Counted from the stretch's first letter, positions 49,962 to 59,614 are shown. The stretch: DNA of 64,000 nucleotides from Streptomyces bauhiniae (GCF_004784475.1 NZ_SRRT01000006.1:372001-436000); one strand, 5' to 3'. Numbers and translations: made by a program. Notes: generated by a model from the letters alone, not told the origin.

Positions 49962-51217
49962 TGACCACTTCGCCGAGCACGGCCGGGCGGGAAGCGCTCA
50001 GCGGCGCCGTGGTCGCGGGGGTCTGCTGCCTCGTCCTCGGCCTCGCGATCCTGCTGGCGGTGCCGCCCGTCGCGGGCCCGCCAGGCAGCCCGTCCGCCGT
50101 GCCCGCCGTCGGCTCCGCAGCGTGGTGCGCGATCCTCGCCGCCGTGGCGGTGCAGTCCGGCGCGGTCGCCGCGAGCGCGCGAACACCCCGTACCAGTGCG
50201 GGGGTTGTCCTCCTCGCCGCCGTACTGCTCGCCGGGGTCGCGCCGGGCGACCTGGTCAGCGTGACCGCCGTGCCCGAGATCGCCGCCGCCTATCTGCTCG
50301 CCGTGACGACCGGCCACCGGCTCCGGAACCAGGCGGCAGCGGCGCTGTTCGCCGGGGTCACGGCCGCCACCGCCGTGAACGCCGTACGCTCCGGCACCGC
50401 CGGGCCGCTCGGCGCGCTGGGCCTGGGCGCCGGGCAGGGGCTGATCGTGGTCGGGGTGCCGATGCTCATCGCCCTGGTCGTCGTCGGCCGGCGTGCGGTG
50501 CGCGCGGCCCACGAGCGGGAGATCGCCGCGCTGACCGGCGAGAAGGAAGCCCTGGTCGCCTCGGCCATCGCCGCCGAGCGCCTCGCCCTCGCCCGCGACC
50601 TGCACGACATCGCCGCCCACCACCTCTCCGGCATCGCCATGCTCGCGGCCGCCCTGCAACGGCAGGTCGACGACCGGCCCGCCGCTCGGGAGTCGGCGCA
50701 CGACATCCGCGCCCAGAGCATGGCCGTCCTCGCCGACCTCCGCCGCATGGTGGGGCTGCTGCGCGACGACGACATGGCCCCGCTCGCCGACCGCTCCCTC
50801 CGGGCCATCCCCGACCTGCTCGCACCACGGCGGCACCCGGACGGTCCCGGCATCGGCCTCACCGTCCGGCCGGACGGTGCCGATCCGGGCGCCGGGGTCT
50901 CCGCGCTCGCGCAGGTGGTCGGCTACCACATGGTCCAGGAAGCCCTGGCGAACGCGGCCCTGCACGCCCCCGGCGCGCGCTGCTCCGTCACGCTCGACGG
51001 CACCGGCGCCGACCGCGTCGCCCTCACCGTGCGCAACGACCGCGCTCCGGGTCCCGTCCCCGCGTCCGGCGGAGGGGGCTTCGGCCTGATCGGCATGCGG
51101 GAGCGGGCCGCCCTCGTGGGGGCGAGCGTCGACTACGGGCCGACGCCCGGCGGGGGCTGGCAGGTCACGCTGGAGCTGCCGCGCGAACGGCTGCCGACGG
51201 AAGGGGTACGGCCGTGA
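49961..51217 (+). CDS. NarL-type sensor histidine kinase
   Basis: A 418-residue kinase. Five to six hydrophobic spans (about 12-180) precede a coiled linker and the HisKA_3 box 'LALARDLHDIAAHHLSGIAM' with His215 as phospho-acceptor. The HATPase domain ends 'GGGGFGLIGMRERAALVGA' (G-box). It is translationally coupled to both neighbours, overlapping the protease by 1 bp and the regulator by 4 bp. Confidence 0.93.
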   Translation: MTTSPSTAGREALSGAVVAGVCCLVLGLAILLAVPPVAGPPGSPSAVPAVGSAAWCAILAAVAVQSGAVAASARTPRTSAGVVLLAAVLLAGVAPGDLVSVTAVPEIAAAYLLAVTTGHRLRNQAAAALFAGVTAATAVNAVRSGTAGPLGALGLGAGQGLIVVGVPMLIALVVVGRRAVRAAHEREIAALTGEKEALVASAIAAERLALARDLHDIAAHHLSGIAMLAAALQRQVDDRPAARESAHDIRAQSMAVLADLRRMVGLLRDDDMAPLADRSLRAIPDLLAPRRHPDGPGIGLTVRPDGADPGAGVSALAQVVGYHMVQEALANAALHAPGARCSVTLDGTGADRVALTVRNDRAPGPVPASGGGGFGLIGMRERAALVGASVDYGPTPGGGWQVTLELPRERLPTEGVRP

Positions 51218-51888
51218 ACACGGGCATCCGGGTGGTGATCGCCGACGACCAGCCGCTCGTACGCAAGGGGCTCGCCGCGCTCCTCGCCGCCGAGGACGGC
51301 ATCGAGGTCGTCGGCGTCGCCGAGGACGGTGCGGAGGCGCTGCGGATGATCCGGCAGCTCGGCCCGGACGTGGCGTGCCTCGACATCCGCATGCCCCGCA
51401 TGAACGGCGTGGAGGTCGCGCGCGCCGTACAGCACGACCCGGTCGAGGTGCTCATGCTCACCACCTTCGACCTGGACGAATACGTCTTCGGTGCGCTGGA
51501 GGCCGGGGCCGCGGGGTTCCTGCTCAAGGACTCCGACCCGGACGTCATCGCCCACGCCATCCGTGAGGTCGCGCTCGGGCGCGGCCTGATCGACCAGGGA
51601 CTGACCCGGCGCGTCCTGCGCGCCTTCGCCGTACGCCGTGCGCCGCAACCCGTCACCGTGCGGCCCGGCACGGCCGCCGACGGCATCCTCACCCTGCGCG
51701 AACTCGACATCCTGCGGCTGCTCGCCCAGGGCATGAGCAACAGCGACATCGCGGCCGAACTGCACATCGAAGCCTCGACGGTGAAGTCCCACCTCGCCCG
51801 GATGCTGCCCAAGCTCGGCGCGTCCTCACGCCTCCAGGCGGTCGTCTGGGCCTACCAGAACAGGGTGGTGGCGCTGCCCGACCAGTGA
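51214..51888 (+). CDS. NarL/LuxR-type response regulator
   Basis: A 224-residue response regulator. The receiver has the acidic pair in 'IADDQPLVRKG', phospho-Asp57 in 'ACLDIRMPRMNG' and the lysine of 'FLLKDSDPD'. The C-terminal LuxR helix-turn-helix is 'LTLRELDILRLLAQGMSNSDIAAELHIEASTVKSHL' in outline. The GTG start overlaps the kinase gene (GTGA). It is the output of the CPBP/kinase operon. Confidence 0.95.
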   Translation: MNTGIRVVIADDQPLVRKGLAALLAAEDGIEVVGVAEDGAEALRMIRQLGPDVACLDIRMPRMNGVEVARAVQHDPVEVLMLTTFDLDEYVFGALEAGAAGFLLKDSDPDVIAHAIREVALGRGLIDQGLTRRVLRAFAVRRAPQPVTVRPGTAADGILTLRELDILRLLAQGMSNSDIAAELHIEASTVKSHLARMLPKLGASSRLQAVVWAYQNRVVALPDQ

Positions 51889-51961
51889 CGTAGCCAGGTA
51901 CCGGCGGTACCCGGGTAGTCGGGGCCTGGTTGCGTGCGCCGTACCGGCAGATGCTTGTCTC

Positions 51962-52453
51962 ATGCTGATCACCCGCACAGACCGGACCGTGTCCATCACC
52001 GTCTACGCCCGGACGCCGGTCGCACCCGCGACCGCGTTCGCCGTCATCGCGCCGATCGATCTCTCCGAGGTGTTCAAGGCGGACCGCTTCTTCCCCGGCG
52101 TGAGCCACATCGAGGGGCAGCACGACACGTGGGACCGGGCCGGGGTCGCGCGGGAGCCGCACTTCACCGACGGGTCGCACGTCACCGAGCGGCTGACCGA
52201 GTACACCGCCCCGCATGGCTTCGCCTACGAACTCACCGGGTTCACCAACGTGCTCGACGGCCTGGCGCAGGGGGTGCGCGGAGAGTTCTCGTTCCTGCCG
52301 GACGGCACGGGGACGAACATCCGGTGGACCTATGAGTTCCTGCCGCGCCGGGGGCGTGGGTGGGTGCTGCGGGGGCCGTTCAAGCCGTTGTGGCAGCGGT
52401 ACATGCAGCGGGCGCTCGATCTGATGGTCGACGCGGCCGAGATGCACCGCTAG
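51962..52453 (+). CDS. SRPBCC family protein
   Basis: A 163-residue START-like protein: 'VSITVYARTPVAPATAFAVIAPIDLSEVFK' at the start and 'GEFSFLPDGTGTNIRWTYEF' and 'WQRYMQRALDLMVDAAEMH' later. It lies 73 bp after the response regulator and is convergent with a GntR gene, overlapping it by 4 bp. Lipid or polyketide binding is a family-level guess. Confidence 0.85.
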   Translation: MLITRTDRTVSITVYARTPVAPATAFAVIAPIDLSEVFKADRFFPGVSHIEGQHDTWDRAGVAREPHFTDGSHVTERLTEYTAPHGFAYELTGFTNVLDGLAQGVRGEFSFLPDGTGTNIRWTYEFLPRRGRGWVLRGPFKPLWQRYMQRALDLMVDAAEMHR

Positions 52454-53142
52454 CCCTCCGCGAGTTCCTCGACCATTTGTAGGGCGTGGGCGTTGGCTGC
52501 GGCGACGATCGCGCGGGCGGCCTCGGGGTCGTGGGACGACAGGGCGTCGACCAGGTCTATGTGGCCGGCCCACAGGCGGCCGCGTACCTCGGGGAGGCGG
52601 CGGAGGTGCTGGACCGCGCAGACCCAGGAGCGGACGCGGAGGCGGTGCAGGAACTCCGCGAGGTAGGGGTTGCCGAACAGCACGCTCAGCTCGCGCCAGA
52701 AGCGGAGGTCGTACCCGATGAGGACGGTGAGGTCACCGGCCGCGTTCGCCCGCTGGGCCTCCTCGCCGCGTCGCCGTACCGTCGCGAGCGCGGCCGCGGT
52801 CTCGGGGTTCTTCGGGTCCGCGAAGGCGGGGTGGCCCTGGCCGAGGACGCGGAACATGCCCTCGGTGACCAGCGAACGGGCCTCGATCATGCCCCGGTAG
52901 TCGGCGAGGGAGTACTCGGGGACGCGGAAACCCCGGTGGTGGTCGGCCTCCAGCAGGGCCTGCGCCGACAGGTCGACCAGGGCCTCGCGTACCGGCGTCG
53001 CGGAGACCCCGTACAGGTCCGCGATCTCCTTCACCGTGAACGCCCGCCCCGGCAGCAGCCGCCCGGCCAGCACCTCGTCGCGCAGCGCGTCGGCGATCTG
53101 CTGCCGCAAGGTACTGCGCGTCACAGCGCCGTAGCCGGGCAT
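52450..53142 (-). CDS. GntR-family regulator (FadR/FCD type)
   Basis: A 230-residue regulator. The winged helix reads 'LRDEVLAGRLLPGRAFTVKEIADLYGVSATPVREALVDL' in outline, and the helical FCD effector domain follows with the usual metal-type residues ('RSLVTEGMF', 'YDLRFWREL', 'WAGHIDLVDAL'). The sensed acid is unknown. It is a single gene with no obvious operon. Confidence 0.92.
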   Translation of the reverse strand: MPGYGAVTRSTLRQQIADALRDEVLAGRLLPGRAFTVKEIADLYGVSATPVREALVDLSAQALLEADHHRGFRVPEYSLADYRGMIEARSLVTEGMFRVLGQGHPAFADPKNPETAAALATVRRRGEEAQRANAAGDLTVLIGYDLRFWRELSVLFGNPYLAEFLHRLRVRSWVCAVQHLRRLPEVRGRLWAGHIDLVDALSSHDPEAARAIVAAANAHALQMVEELAEG

Positions 53143-53294
53143 CGTCCCGGAGTCTCCTCACACGAATGGGGCCGTTCTCGTACGTCCGTGCCTATTCCCA
53201 CAACCCCTTACGAGCACGTCACCTTACGCGTTCACCCCTGCCGGGCATCAGCCCCGGTGCCCTTTATGTGTGGGGGGATGGTGTGACGGTCGCT

Positions 53295-54002
53295 TCAGGC
53301 GAGGCCGTCGATCATCAGGCGCACGGTGAAGTCGAAGCGGTCGTGGGGGGTGCCCGAGGTCAGCTCCGCCGCGTGGCGGGTGGTGTGGGGGAAGGCCGTC
53401 GCCGGGAGGGTGGTCAGGCGGTGGAGGAGGTCGGTCTTGTCCGCGGGCCAGATCTCGTCGCCGTCCTCCGCCTTGCGGTGGGCCACCGACAGCTCCAGGC
53501 AGTGGGCGGCCACGTAGAGGAGCAGGGCGTCGATGGTCCAGGCGGCGCGCTGCGGGGCGATGCCGGCCGTGAGGAGGATCGCGAGCATGCCCTCGCTGAC
53601 GCGGAGGGCCTCCAGGTCGGTGGGGGCCATGGCGAGGGCCGCGCGGGAGATGCCGGGGTACTGGAGGTACTGGTCCCGCAGGGCCTCGCAGACGCCTCGT
53701 AGCTGGTCCCGCCAGGTGGTGGGGTCCGGGTCCGGGAGGGTCAGGCGGGCGCAGAGGCGGCCGATGAGGAGTTCGTCCAGGTCGGCCTTGTTGACCACGT
53801 GGGCGTAGAGCGAGGCCGGGCCGGTGTCCAGGGCGGCGGAGAGCCTGCGCATGGTCAGGGCGTCGTAGCCCTCCGTGGCGATGATCCCGAGCGCGGTCTC
53901 GACCACCTGGTCCACGGTGATCGGGTCCTTGCGGCGGCGGGGCCGGGGGTCTTCGGCGGGCGCGGGCCGGTGGCGGGCGGTGCGGCGCTCTTTCGCGTTC
54001 AC
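53295..54002 (-). CDS. TetR-family regulator
   Basis: A 235-residue regulator with 'VVETALGIIATEGYDALTMRRLSAALDTGPASLYAHVVNKADL' in outline as helix-turn-helix, and a C-terminal TetR_C-like domain. The GTG at 54002 places the gene divergent from, and 50 bp away from, the FAD monooxygenase. Two palindromes fill the gap. It probably represses both genes, as in many antibiotic-inactivating or polyketide monooxygenase loci. Confidence 0.92.
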   Translation of the reverse strand: MNAKERRTARHRPAPAEDPRPRRRKDPITVDQVVETALGIIATEGYDALTMRRLSAALDTGPASLYAHVVNKADLDELLIGRLCARLTLPDPDPTTWRDQLRGVCEALRDQYLQYPGISRAALAMAPTDLEALRVSEGMLAILLTAGIAPQRAAWTIDALLLYVAAHCLELSVAHRKAEDGDEIWPADKTDLLHRLTTLPATAFPHTTRHAAELTSGTPHDRFDFTVRLMIDGLA

Positions 54003-54022
54003 GGGACAAGTGTAGCTTGACA

Positions 54023-54053
54023 CGAACGCTGTTCGTTCATAGAACGGTGTTCG
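54023..54053. promoter_or_regulatory. Twin palindromic operators of the TetR/monooxygenase pair
   Basis: CGAACGCTGTTCG (54023-54035) and AGAACGGTGTTCG (54041-54053) are two 13-bp dyads set 18 bp apart. The second overlaps the monooxygenase start codon. This is the layout of a TetR autoregulatory operator. Confidence 0.72.
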
Positions 54054-55531
54054 TGAAGAGAGATGCGGATGTGATCGTGGTCGGTGCGGGGCCTGTGGGG
54101 CTCGCTCTCGCTGCCGAGCTGGCGCTCGGTGGGGTGTCGGTACGGGTGCTGGAACGGCGGGACTCGCCCGACCCCGCGATGCGGGCGCAGTCGATCAACG
54201 TGCCGACTGCGGAGGCGCTGGACCGGCGGGGTCTGCTGCCCGCCCTGGAGCGGATTCAGCGGGAGACGCTGGGGGTGGCTGGGTTCCGGTTCACGGGGCA
54301 CTTCGCGGGGATGCCCCTCGATCCCGGCCTGGTGGACTGGGCGGACCCCGAGCTGGCCGCGCACACCGCTGTGGAGGGGGCGCGGATGATTCCCCAGCCC
54401 CGGCTGGAGGAGTTGCTCGCCGGGCATGCGGAACGGCTGGGGGTCCATGTGCGGCGGGGCGTGGAGGTGACCGCGCTGGAGGACACCGGTTCGGGGGTGG
54501 TGGTCGGCACCAACACCGGTTCGCTGCGCGCTGGTTGGGTCGTCGGCTGCGACGGCGGGCACAGCACCGTACGGCGCCTCGCGGGCATCCCGTTCCCCGG
54601 TACCGATCCCGAGATCACCGGCTACCAGGCGGTGGTGGACATGGCCGACCCGGAGAAGCTCGCCGACGGCTGGTCCTGGTCCCCCCAGGGTGTCTACCGC
54701 TACGGCCCCCAGCCCGGCCGCGTCGCCACGGTCGAGTTCGACGGGGGTCCGGCCGACCGTTCGGCGCCGGTCACCCTGGCCGACGTCCAGTCCAGCCTGC
54801 GCCGCGTCTCGGGTACGGACGTCACGCTGACGGGGCTGCGCGCGGCGCCGACCCGCTGGTCGGACAACACCCGCCAGGCGGCCACGTACCGCTCCGGCCG
54901 CGTGTTCCTCGCCGGCGACGCGGCCCACGTCCACCCGCCGTTCGGGGGGCAGGGGTTGAACCTGGGGGTGGGGGACGCGGTGAACCTGGGCTGGAAGTTG
55001 GCGGCAGTGGCTTCGGGCCGCGCTCGGGAGGCCCTGCTGGACACGTACGACGCGGAACGCCGGCCCGTGGGCGCGTGGGTCCTCGACTGGACGCGGGCCC
55101 AGATCGGAGTCTTGCGGGGTGACCCCAAGTCGGGTGCGCTGCGGGGGGTGTTGGCGGATCTGCTGGGGACGCGGGACGGGACGACGTACGCGGTGAAGCA
55201 GATCGCGGGCGTGACGCAACGGGTGTCCCTGCCGGGCGCCCACCCCTGGACGGGCCGCTACGTCCCCGACGTGCTGCTGAGCGACGGCACCCGCCTGTCG
55301 GACCACGCCCACGAGGGCGGCTTCCTGCTGCTGGACCGTACGGCGGGGGCGGTGTTCGGGGAGTTGGCTGCCGGGCGGGCGCGGGTGGTGCGGGACGACG
55401 GTGCCGGGGTGGCGGGCGCGCTGGTCCGGCCGGACGGGGTGGTGGTGTGGGCCTCGGACACCACCGACCCCGTCGGCCTGGAACCTGCCCTCCGTCAGTG
55501 GGCCGGGTCCGACCTGCTCAGCTATAGGTGA
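54053..55531 (+). CDS. FAD-dependent aromatic monooxygenase
   Basis: A 492-residue class A flavoprotein monooxygenase. It has the dinucleotide motif 'VIVVGAGPVGLALAAELA' near residue 7, 'GWVVGCDGGHSTVRR' (the DG motif) near 163-177, and 'VFLAGDAAHVHPPFGGQGLNLG' (the GD motif). The C-terminal thioredoxin-like domain typical of RdmE/PgaE-type polyketide hydroxylases follows. Tetracycline or rifamycin monooxygenases share this layout. The GTG at 54053 is the likely start. The 3' end overlaps the convergent aminotransferase gene by 14 bp. Confidence 0.92.
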   Translation: MKRDADVIVVGAGPVGLALAAELALGGVSVRVLERRDSPDPAMRAQSINVPTAEALDRRGLLPALERIQRETLGVAGFRFTGHFAGMPLDPGLVDWADPELAAHTAVEGARMIPQPRLEELLAGHAERLGVHVRRGVEVTALEDTGSGVVVGTNTGSLRAGWVVGCDGGHSTVRRLAGIPFPGTDPEITGYQAVVDMADPEKLADGWSWSPQGVYRYGPQPGRVATVEFDGGPADRSAPVTLADVQSSLRRVSGTDVTLTGLRAAPTRWSDNTRQAATYRSGRVFLAGDAAHVHPPFGGQGLNLGVGDAVNLGWKLAAVASGRAREALLDTYDAERRPVGAWVLDWTRAQIGVLRGDPKSGALRGVLADLLGTRDGTTYAVKQIAGVTQRVSLPGAHPWTGRYVPDVLLSDGTRLSDHAHEGGFLLLDRTAGAVFGELAAGRARVVRDDGAGVAGALVRPDGVVVWASDTTDPVGLEPALRQWAGSDLLSYR

Positions 55532-56900
55532 ATTCGTCCGCCGTGGTCAGCGCGGCGTCCAGCGCTGCCAGGCCCTCCTTCAGTTCCGGCTCGGTGATGT
55601 TGCAGGGCGGGACGATGTGGGTGCGGTTCATGTTGATGAAGGGCCAGAGGCCGTTCTTCTTGGCGGTGGCGGCGAAGGCGGCCATGGGGGCGTTGGTCAC
55701 GGGGGACGCGTTGTAGGGGACCAGGGGCTCGCGGGTCTCGCGGTCCTTGACCAGCTCCAGGGCCCAGAACATGCCCGTACCGCGGACCTCGCCCACGCTG
55801 GGGTGCCGCTCGGCGAGGGTGGCGAGGGCGGGGCCGAGTACCTTCTCGCCGAGGTGCTTGGCGTTCTCGACGATGCCCTCGCGGGCCATGACGTTGAGCG
55901 TGGCGACGGCCGCCCCGCAGGCCAGCGGGTGCCCGGAGTACGTCAGGCCGCCGGGGTACGGGCGCGTTGCGAAGGTGTCCGCGATCTCGGGGGAGATGGC
56001 GACGCCCCCCAGGGGCACGTACCCCGAGTTCACGCCCTTGGCGAAGGTCATCAGATCGGGGACGACCCCCGAGAGGTCCGCCGCGAACCACTCACCGGTC
56101 CGCCCGAACCCGGCCATCACCTCGTCCAGGATGAAGACGATGCCGTTGCGGTCGCAGATGTCCCGTACTCCGGCGAGGTAGCCCGGCGGGGGGATCATGA
56201 TTCCGGCCGTACCGGGGATCGTCTCCAGGATCACCGCGGCGATCGTGCCGGGCCCCTCGAAGGCGATCGTCGTCTCCAGGTGCTCCAGCGCGCGGGCGCA
56301 CTCCTGCTCCTCCGTCTCCGCGTAGAAACGGGACCGGTAGAGGAACGGCGCCCAGAAGTGCACCACGCCCGCGCTGCCGTTGTCCGACGGCCAGCGGCGG
56401 GGGTCGCCGGTCAGGTTCACCGCCTGCTGGGTGCCGCCGTGGTACGAGCGGTACGCCGAGAGCACCTTGGGGCGGCCGGTGTGCAGGCGGGCCATCCTCG
56501 TCGCGTGCTCTACCGCGTCCGCGCCGGCGTTGGTGAAGAAGATCTTGTCCAGGTCGCCCGGGGTGCGTTCCGCGATCAGGCGGGCCGCCTCCGAGCGGGC
56601 CTCCACGGCGAAGGCGGGCGCGAACGTCGTCATCTTCGCCGCCTGCTCCTGGATCGCGGCGACGACCTCCGGGTGCTGGTAGCCGATGTTCGTGAACACC
56701 AGGCCGCTGGTGAAGTCCAGGTAGCGCTTGCCGTCGTAGTCCCAGAAGTACGAGCCCTCCGCGCCCGCTACGGCCAACGGGTCGATCAGGTCCTGCGCGG
56801 ACCAGGAGTGGAACACGTGTGCCCGGTCGGCGGCCTTCACGGCTGCGCCGGCCCTGGGGTCGGGGGTGGGGGTCTGCTCCGGGTTCGGCTGAGGCGTCAT
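55518..56900 (-). CDS. Class III PLP-dependent aminotransferase
   Basis: A 460-residue omega-aminotransferase. 'FFTNAGADAVEHATRMAR' is the phosphate-binding loop, 'GIVFILDEVMAGFGRTG' holds the Asp that contacts the PLP nitrogen, and 'PDLMTFAKGVNSGYVPLGG' carries the PLP lysine. It probably uses a terminal amine or beta-alanine-type substrate with pyruvate, but specificity cannot be read. It is alone on its strand. Confidence 0.93.
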   Translation of the reverse strand: MTPQPNPEQTPTPDPRAGAAVKAADRAHVFHSWSAQDLIDPLAVAGAEGSYFWDYDGKRYLDFTSGLVFTNIGYQHPEVVAAIQEQAAKMTTFAPAFAVEARSEAARLIAERTPGDLDKIFFTNAGADAVEHATRMARLHTGRPKVLSAYRSYHGGTQQAVNLTGDPRRWPSDNGSAGVVHFWAPFLYRSRFYAETEEQECARALEHLETTIAFEGPGTIAAVILETIPGTAGIMIPPPGYLAGVRDICDRNGIVFILDEVMAGFGRTGEWFAADLSGVVPDLMTFAKGVNSGYVPLGGVAISPEIADTFATRPYPGGLTYSGHPLACGAAVATLNVMAREGIVENAKHLGEKVLGPALATLAERHPSVGEVRGTGMFWALELVKDRETREPLVPYNASPVTNAPMAAFAATAKKNGLWPFINMNRTHIVPPCNITEPELKEGLAALDAALTTADEFTYS

Positions 56901-57089
56901 GCGGGTGAGGGTAGGGGGTGGGGGTGTCTTCGCGACATCGGCGGAATGTTGTGGGCGGGGGTGGGATGTGCGACAGGGTGTCGTGAGTGGGGGCGGGTTT
57001 CGCGGGGCGTCGAGCAGGGGGCGGCCCTGCCCCGTATGCCCGCACTATCCTCGGGCCGTCGGCGCGCTTCGGGGGAAGGCGGTTGTGTC

Positions 57090-57701
57090 ATGCGGGAGTT
57101 GGGGCCGGGGGAGGACTGGGACTGGGTGTTCGGGACGGGTGGGGGCCCGGCTGGTGAGGGGCGGGAACATACGGCGGTGGGGGACGGCAGGGCGCGGTCG
57201 GTGGCCGCGTATGAGCATCCGGAGGGGAGTGACGAGGGGCGGGGAAGGCGGGGGTCGGTCCTGCTCGTCCTGGTGGGGCTGATCGTTTTGTTGGGGGCCG
57301 GGGGGACTGTGGTGGCGTTGGTGCGGGGTGGAGGGGTGTCGGACACGGCGACCGTGCCCGACTCGGCGGGCCTGGTCCCGGAGGGGTTTCTCGGGGAGTG
57401 GGAGGCTCGCGTCGACGGTGCCGGTACCCGGCGGCTCACCCTCGGCCAGGGGCAGGTGGGGGAGCGGGTGCTGTCGCTCGTCGTGGACGACGCCCACCGG
57501 CACTGCGCGTTCGCCGCCGAGCTGGCTCAACCACCCGACGTCGACGGGCCGTTACGGCTCGGCGCGGCCGACGTCACGTCCGGCACGTGCACCCCTGGCG
57601 CCCCCAGCCTCCTCACACTCCTGCCGGACGGCCGGCTGAAGCGGGAGGACACCGGAGGCGCCGGGAGTCTGATCTACCGGCGGTCCGCCGAGAGGCCGTA
57701 G
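57090..57701 (+). CDS. Single-span membrane protein, hypothetical
   Basis: A 203-residue protein of unknown function. Residues 1-52 are acidic and Gly-rich, residues about 55-78 ('GSVLLVLVGLIVLLGAGGTVVAL' in outline) form one transmembrane span, and the remainder is an extracytoplasmic beta-rich domain with two cysteines ('HRHCAFAAEL', 'TSGTCTPG') that could form a disulfide. The outside domain 'GFLGEWEARVDG' is reminiscent of serine/threonine-kinase sensor tails. Confidence 0.7.
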   Translation: MRELGPGEDWDWVFGTGGGPAGEGREHTAVGDGRARSVAAYEHPEGSDEGRGRRGSVLLVLVGLIVLLGAGGTVVALVRGGGVSDTATVPDSAGLVPEGFLGEWEARVDGAGTRRLTLGQGQVGERVLSLVVDDAHRHCAFAAELAQPPDVDGPLRLGAADVTSGTCTPGAPSLLTLLPDGRLKREDTGGAGSLIYRRSAERP

Positions 57702-57731
57702 CCCGCGCCCCCGCGCATCACACCGCCCGGT

Positions 57732-58727
57732 TCACCGCGCCGTCCCGAAGGCGTCGACACCGGTCAGACCGGCGGAGAGGCGCCACAGGCGGGCCGCCGC
57801 CCCGGGGTCGACGGCGTAGTCCCGTACGCCGGGACCCAGGCCCTCCCACATGCCGCCGCCCGGCGACGCGGGCCGGACCTCCGCGACCTCGCAGTCCTCG
57901 CAGTAGACCCCGCCGAGCCCCGCGAGACGGGGTGAGGTCGCCGCCCACACCTGGGTGGCCGCGCCCTGCTCCGGACTCTTCAGCCGCCGGCCCTCGGGCT
58001 CGGTCGCCCCGGAGCCGCCGGGGATGCTCAACTCCTCCGCCGGAAGGTGGCGTTGCAGCTCGGTCATGATGCTGCCGGGATGCAGCGCGAAGGCCCGTAC
58101 GCCGGAGTCCCGGCCGAGCGCGTCGAGGTGCACGGCGAAGAGCACGTTCGCCGTCTTCGCCTGCCCGTACGCCCGCCACTTGTCGTAGCCGCGCTCGAAC
58201 TGCGGGTCGTCCCAGCGGATGTCCGAGAGCTGGTGGCCCAGGGAGGAGACCGAGACGACCCGCGCTCCGCCGTCCCCGGCACTCCGCGCGAGAGCGGGCC
58301 AGAGCCGGTTGACCAGGGCGTAGTGGCCGAGGTGGTTGGTGGCGAACTGGGCCTCCCAGCCGGGACCCACCCGGGTCTCCGGGCAGGCCATGATCCCCGC
58401 GTTGTCGATCATCAGGTCGATCGCGCGGCCGGAGGCGAGGAAGCGGTCCGCGAAGGCGCGGACGCTGTCCAGGTCGCCGAGGTCGAGCGGGCCGACCTCC
58501 ACCCCGTCCAGCCCGGCCAGGGCCGCCTCGGCGGTGGCGGGACGCCGGGCGGGGACGACGACCCGGGCTCCCGCGCCGGTCAGGGCGCGGGTCGTGGCCA
58601 GGCCGAGGCCGGAGTAGCCGCCGGTGACGACCGCCAGCCTCCCCGTCAGGTCGATGTCCGCGAGGACGTCCCGGGCGGTGCTGTGGGCTCCGAAGCCGGA
58701 ACCGACCGGGTGCTGTGCCGTTGCCAT
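57732..58727 (-). CDS. SDR-family oxidoreductase, protochlorophyllide-reductase-like
   Basis: A 331-residue long-form SDR. It has 'VVTGGYSGLGLATTRALTGAG', 'DNAGIMACPE' (NAG), and a YxxxK in 'WRAYGQAKTANVLFAVHLD', as in WW-domain oxidoreductase and retinol dehydrogenase-type SDRs. The ATG at 58727 has GGAGG 9 nt upstream; a GTG at 58748 overlaps the stop of the upstream SDR (GTGA), so coupling is possible. The substrate is unknown. Confidence 0.87.
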   Translation of the reverse strand: MATAQHPVGSGFGAHSTARDVLADIDLTGRLAVVTGGYSGLGLATTRALTGAGARVVVPARRPATAEAALAGLDGVEVGPLDLGDLDSVRAFADRFLASGRAIDLMIDNAGIMACPETRVGPGWEAQFATNHLGHYALVNRLWPALARSAGDGGARVVSVSSLGHQLSDIRWDDPQFERGYDKWRAYGQAKTANVLFAVHLDALGRDSGVRAFALHPGSIMTELQRHLPAEELSIPGGSGATEPEGRRLKSPEQGAATQVWAATSPRLAGLGGVYCEDCEVAEVRPASPGGGMWEGLGPGVRDYAVDPGAAARLWRLSAGLTGVDAFGTAR

Positions 58728-58744
58728 GCTCCGTACCTCCCGGC

Positions 58745-59545
58745 TCACATGTACGCGCCGTTGTCGACGGTGAGGACCCGGCCGGTGACTGCGCGGCTCA
58801 TGTCGCTGGCCAGGTACAGGATGGCGTTCGCCTGGTCCTCGGGACGCGTCGCCGGCAGCTTGGGGTTGGAGTAGGTCTCGGCGAACTCGAGCATGGTCGA
58901 CCCGCCCGGCAGGTCACCCGCCGCCCACGCCTGCGCCATGGGCGTGTCGGTGACGCCCGGCGCGACCGCGTTGCACCGGATGCCGGTGCCGCTGAACCGG
59001 ATGCCGATGTTCTTGGTCATCGTGTTCACCGCGCCCTTGGTCGAGGTGTACGCGACACCGCACACCGGCAGTTCGCCGTTGACCGACGTCACATTGACGA
59101 TGACGCCCTCGTTGCGCGGAATGAAATGCTGTACGGCCTCGCGGCAGAAACGGAAAACACCGAAATAGTTGATGTTGACCACTTCTTCGAAGTGCTCGTC
59201 GGTCGTTTCCTCGATCGCGTACATGTCGCCGTATCCGGCGTTGTTCACGAGGATGTCGACCTGTCCGAACGCCTCGATCGCCTTGCCGAAGACGGTGCCC
59301 GGCGCCGCCGGGTCGGCCGAGTCGGCCACGACACCCAGGGCCCTCCCGCCCGCGGCGGTGATCGCCTCGACCACTTCGTCGAGCCCGCCCTGGCTGCGAG
59401 CCGTGATCACGACATTGGCGCCCTCGGCGGCGAACAGCTCCGCCGTCGCCCGTCCGATGCCCTTGCTGGCGCCGGTGATGATCGCCGTCTTGCCTTCGAG
59501 TATCTGCCTCATGGCCGCTGTCCCGTTCTTTTCGGAGTGATGCAC
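58745..59545 (-). CDS. SDR-family oxidoreductase
   Basis: A classical SDR of up to 266 residues. '[19 protein letters not shown]' binds the cofactor, '[11 protein letters not shown]' is NNAG, and '[18 protein letters not shown]' is YxxxK. It ends '[12 protein letters not shown]'. The GTG at 59545 with GAGGG upstream is used; an ATG at 59512 just before the fold starts is also plausible. It is the first gene of a two-gene unit with the next SDR. Confidence 0.88.
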   Translation of the reverse strand: MHHSEKNGTAAMRQILEGKTAIITGASKGIGRATAELFAAEGANVVITARSQGGLDEVVEAITAAGGRALGVVADSADPAAPGTVFGKAIEAFGQVDILVNNAGYGDMYAIEETTDEHFEEVVNINYFGVFRFCREAVQHFIPRNEGVIVNVTSVNGELPVCGVAYTSTKGAVNTMTKNIGIRFSGTGIRCNAVAPGVTDTPMAQAWAAGDLPGGSTMLEFAETYSNPKLPATRPEDQANAILYLASDMSRAVTGRVLTVDNGAYM

Positions 59546-59614
59546 CTGTCACCCTCACACCGGCCGCGAGCACGCGAAAAGGGGAAAAATTCGTACCCCC
59601 GTGAGCGGGAATTT

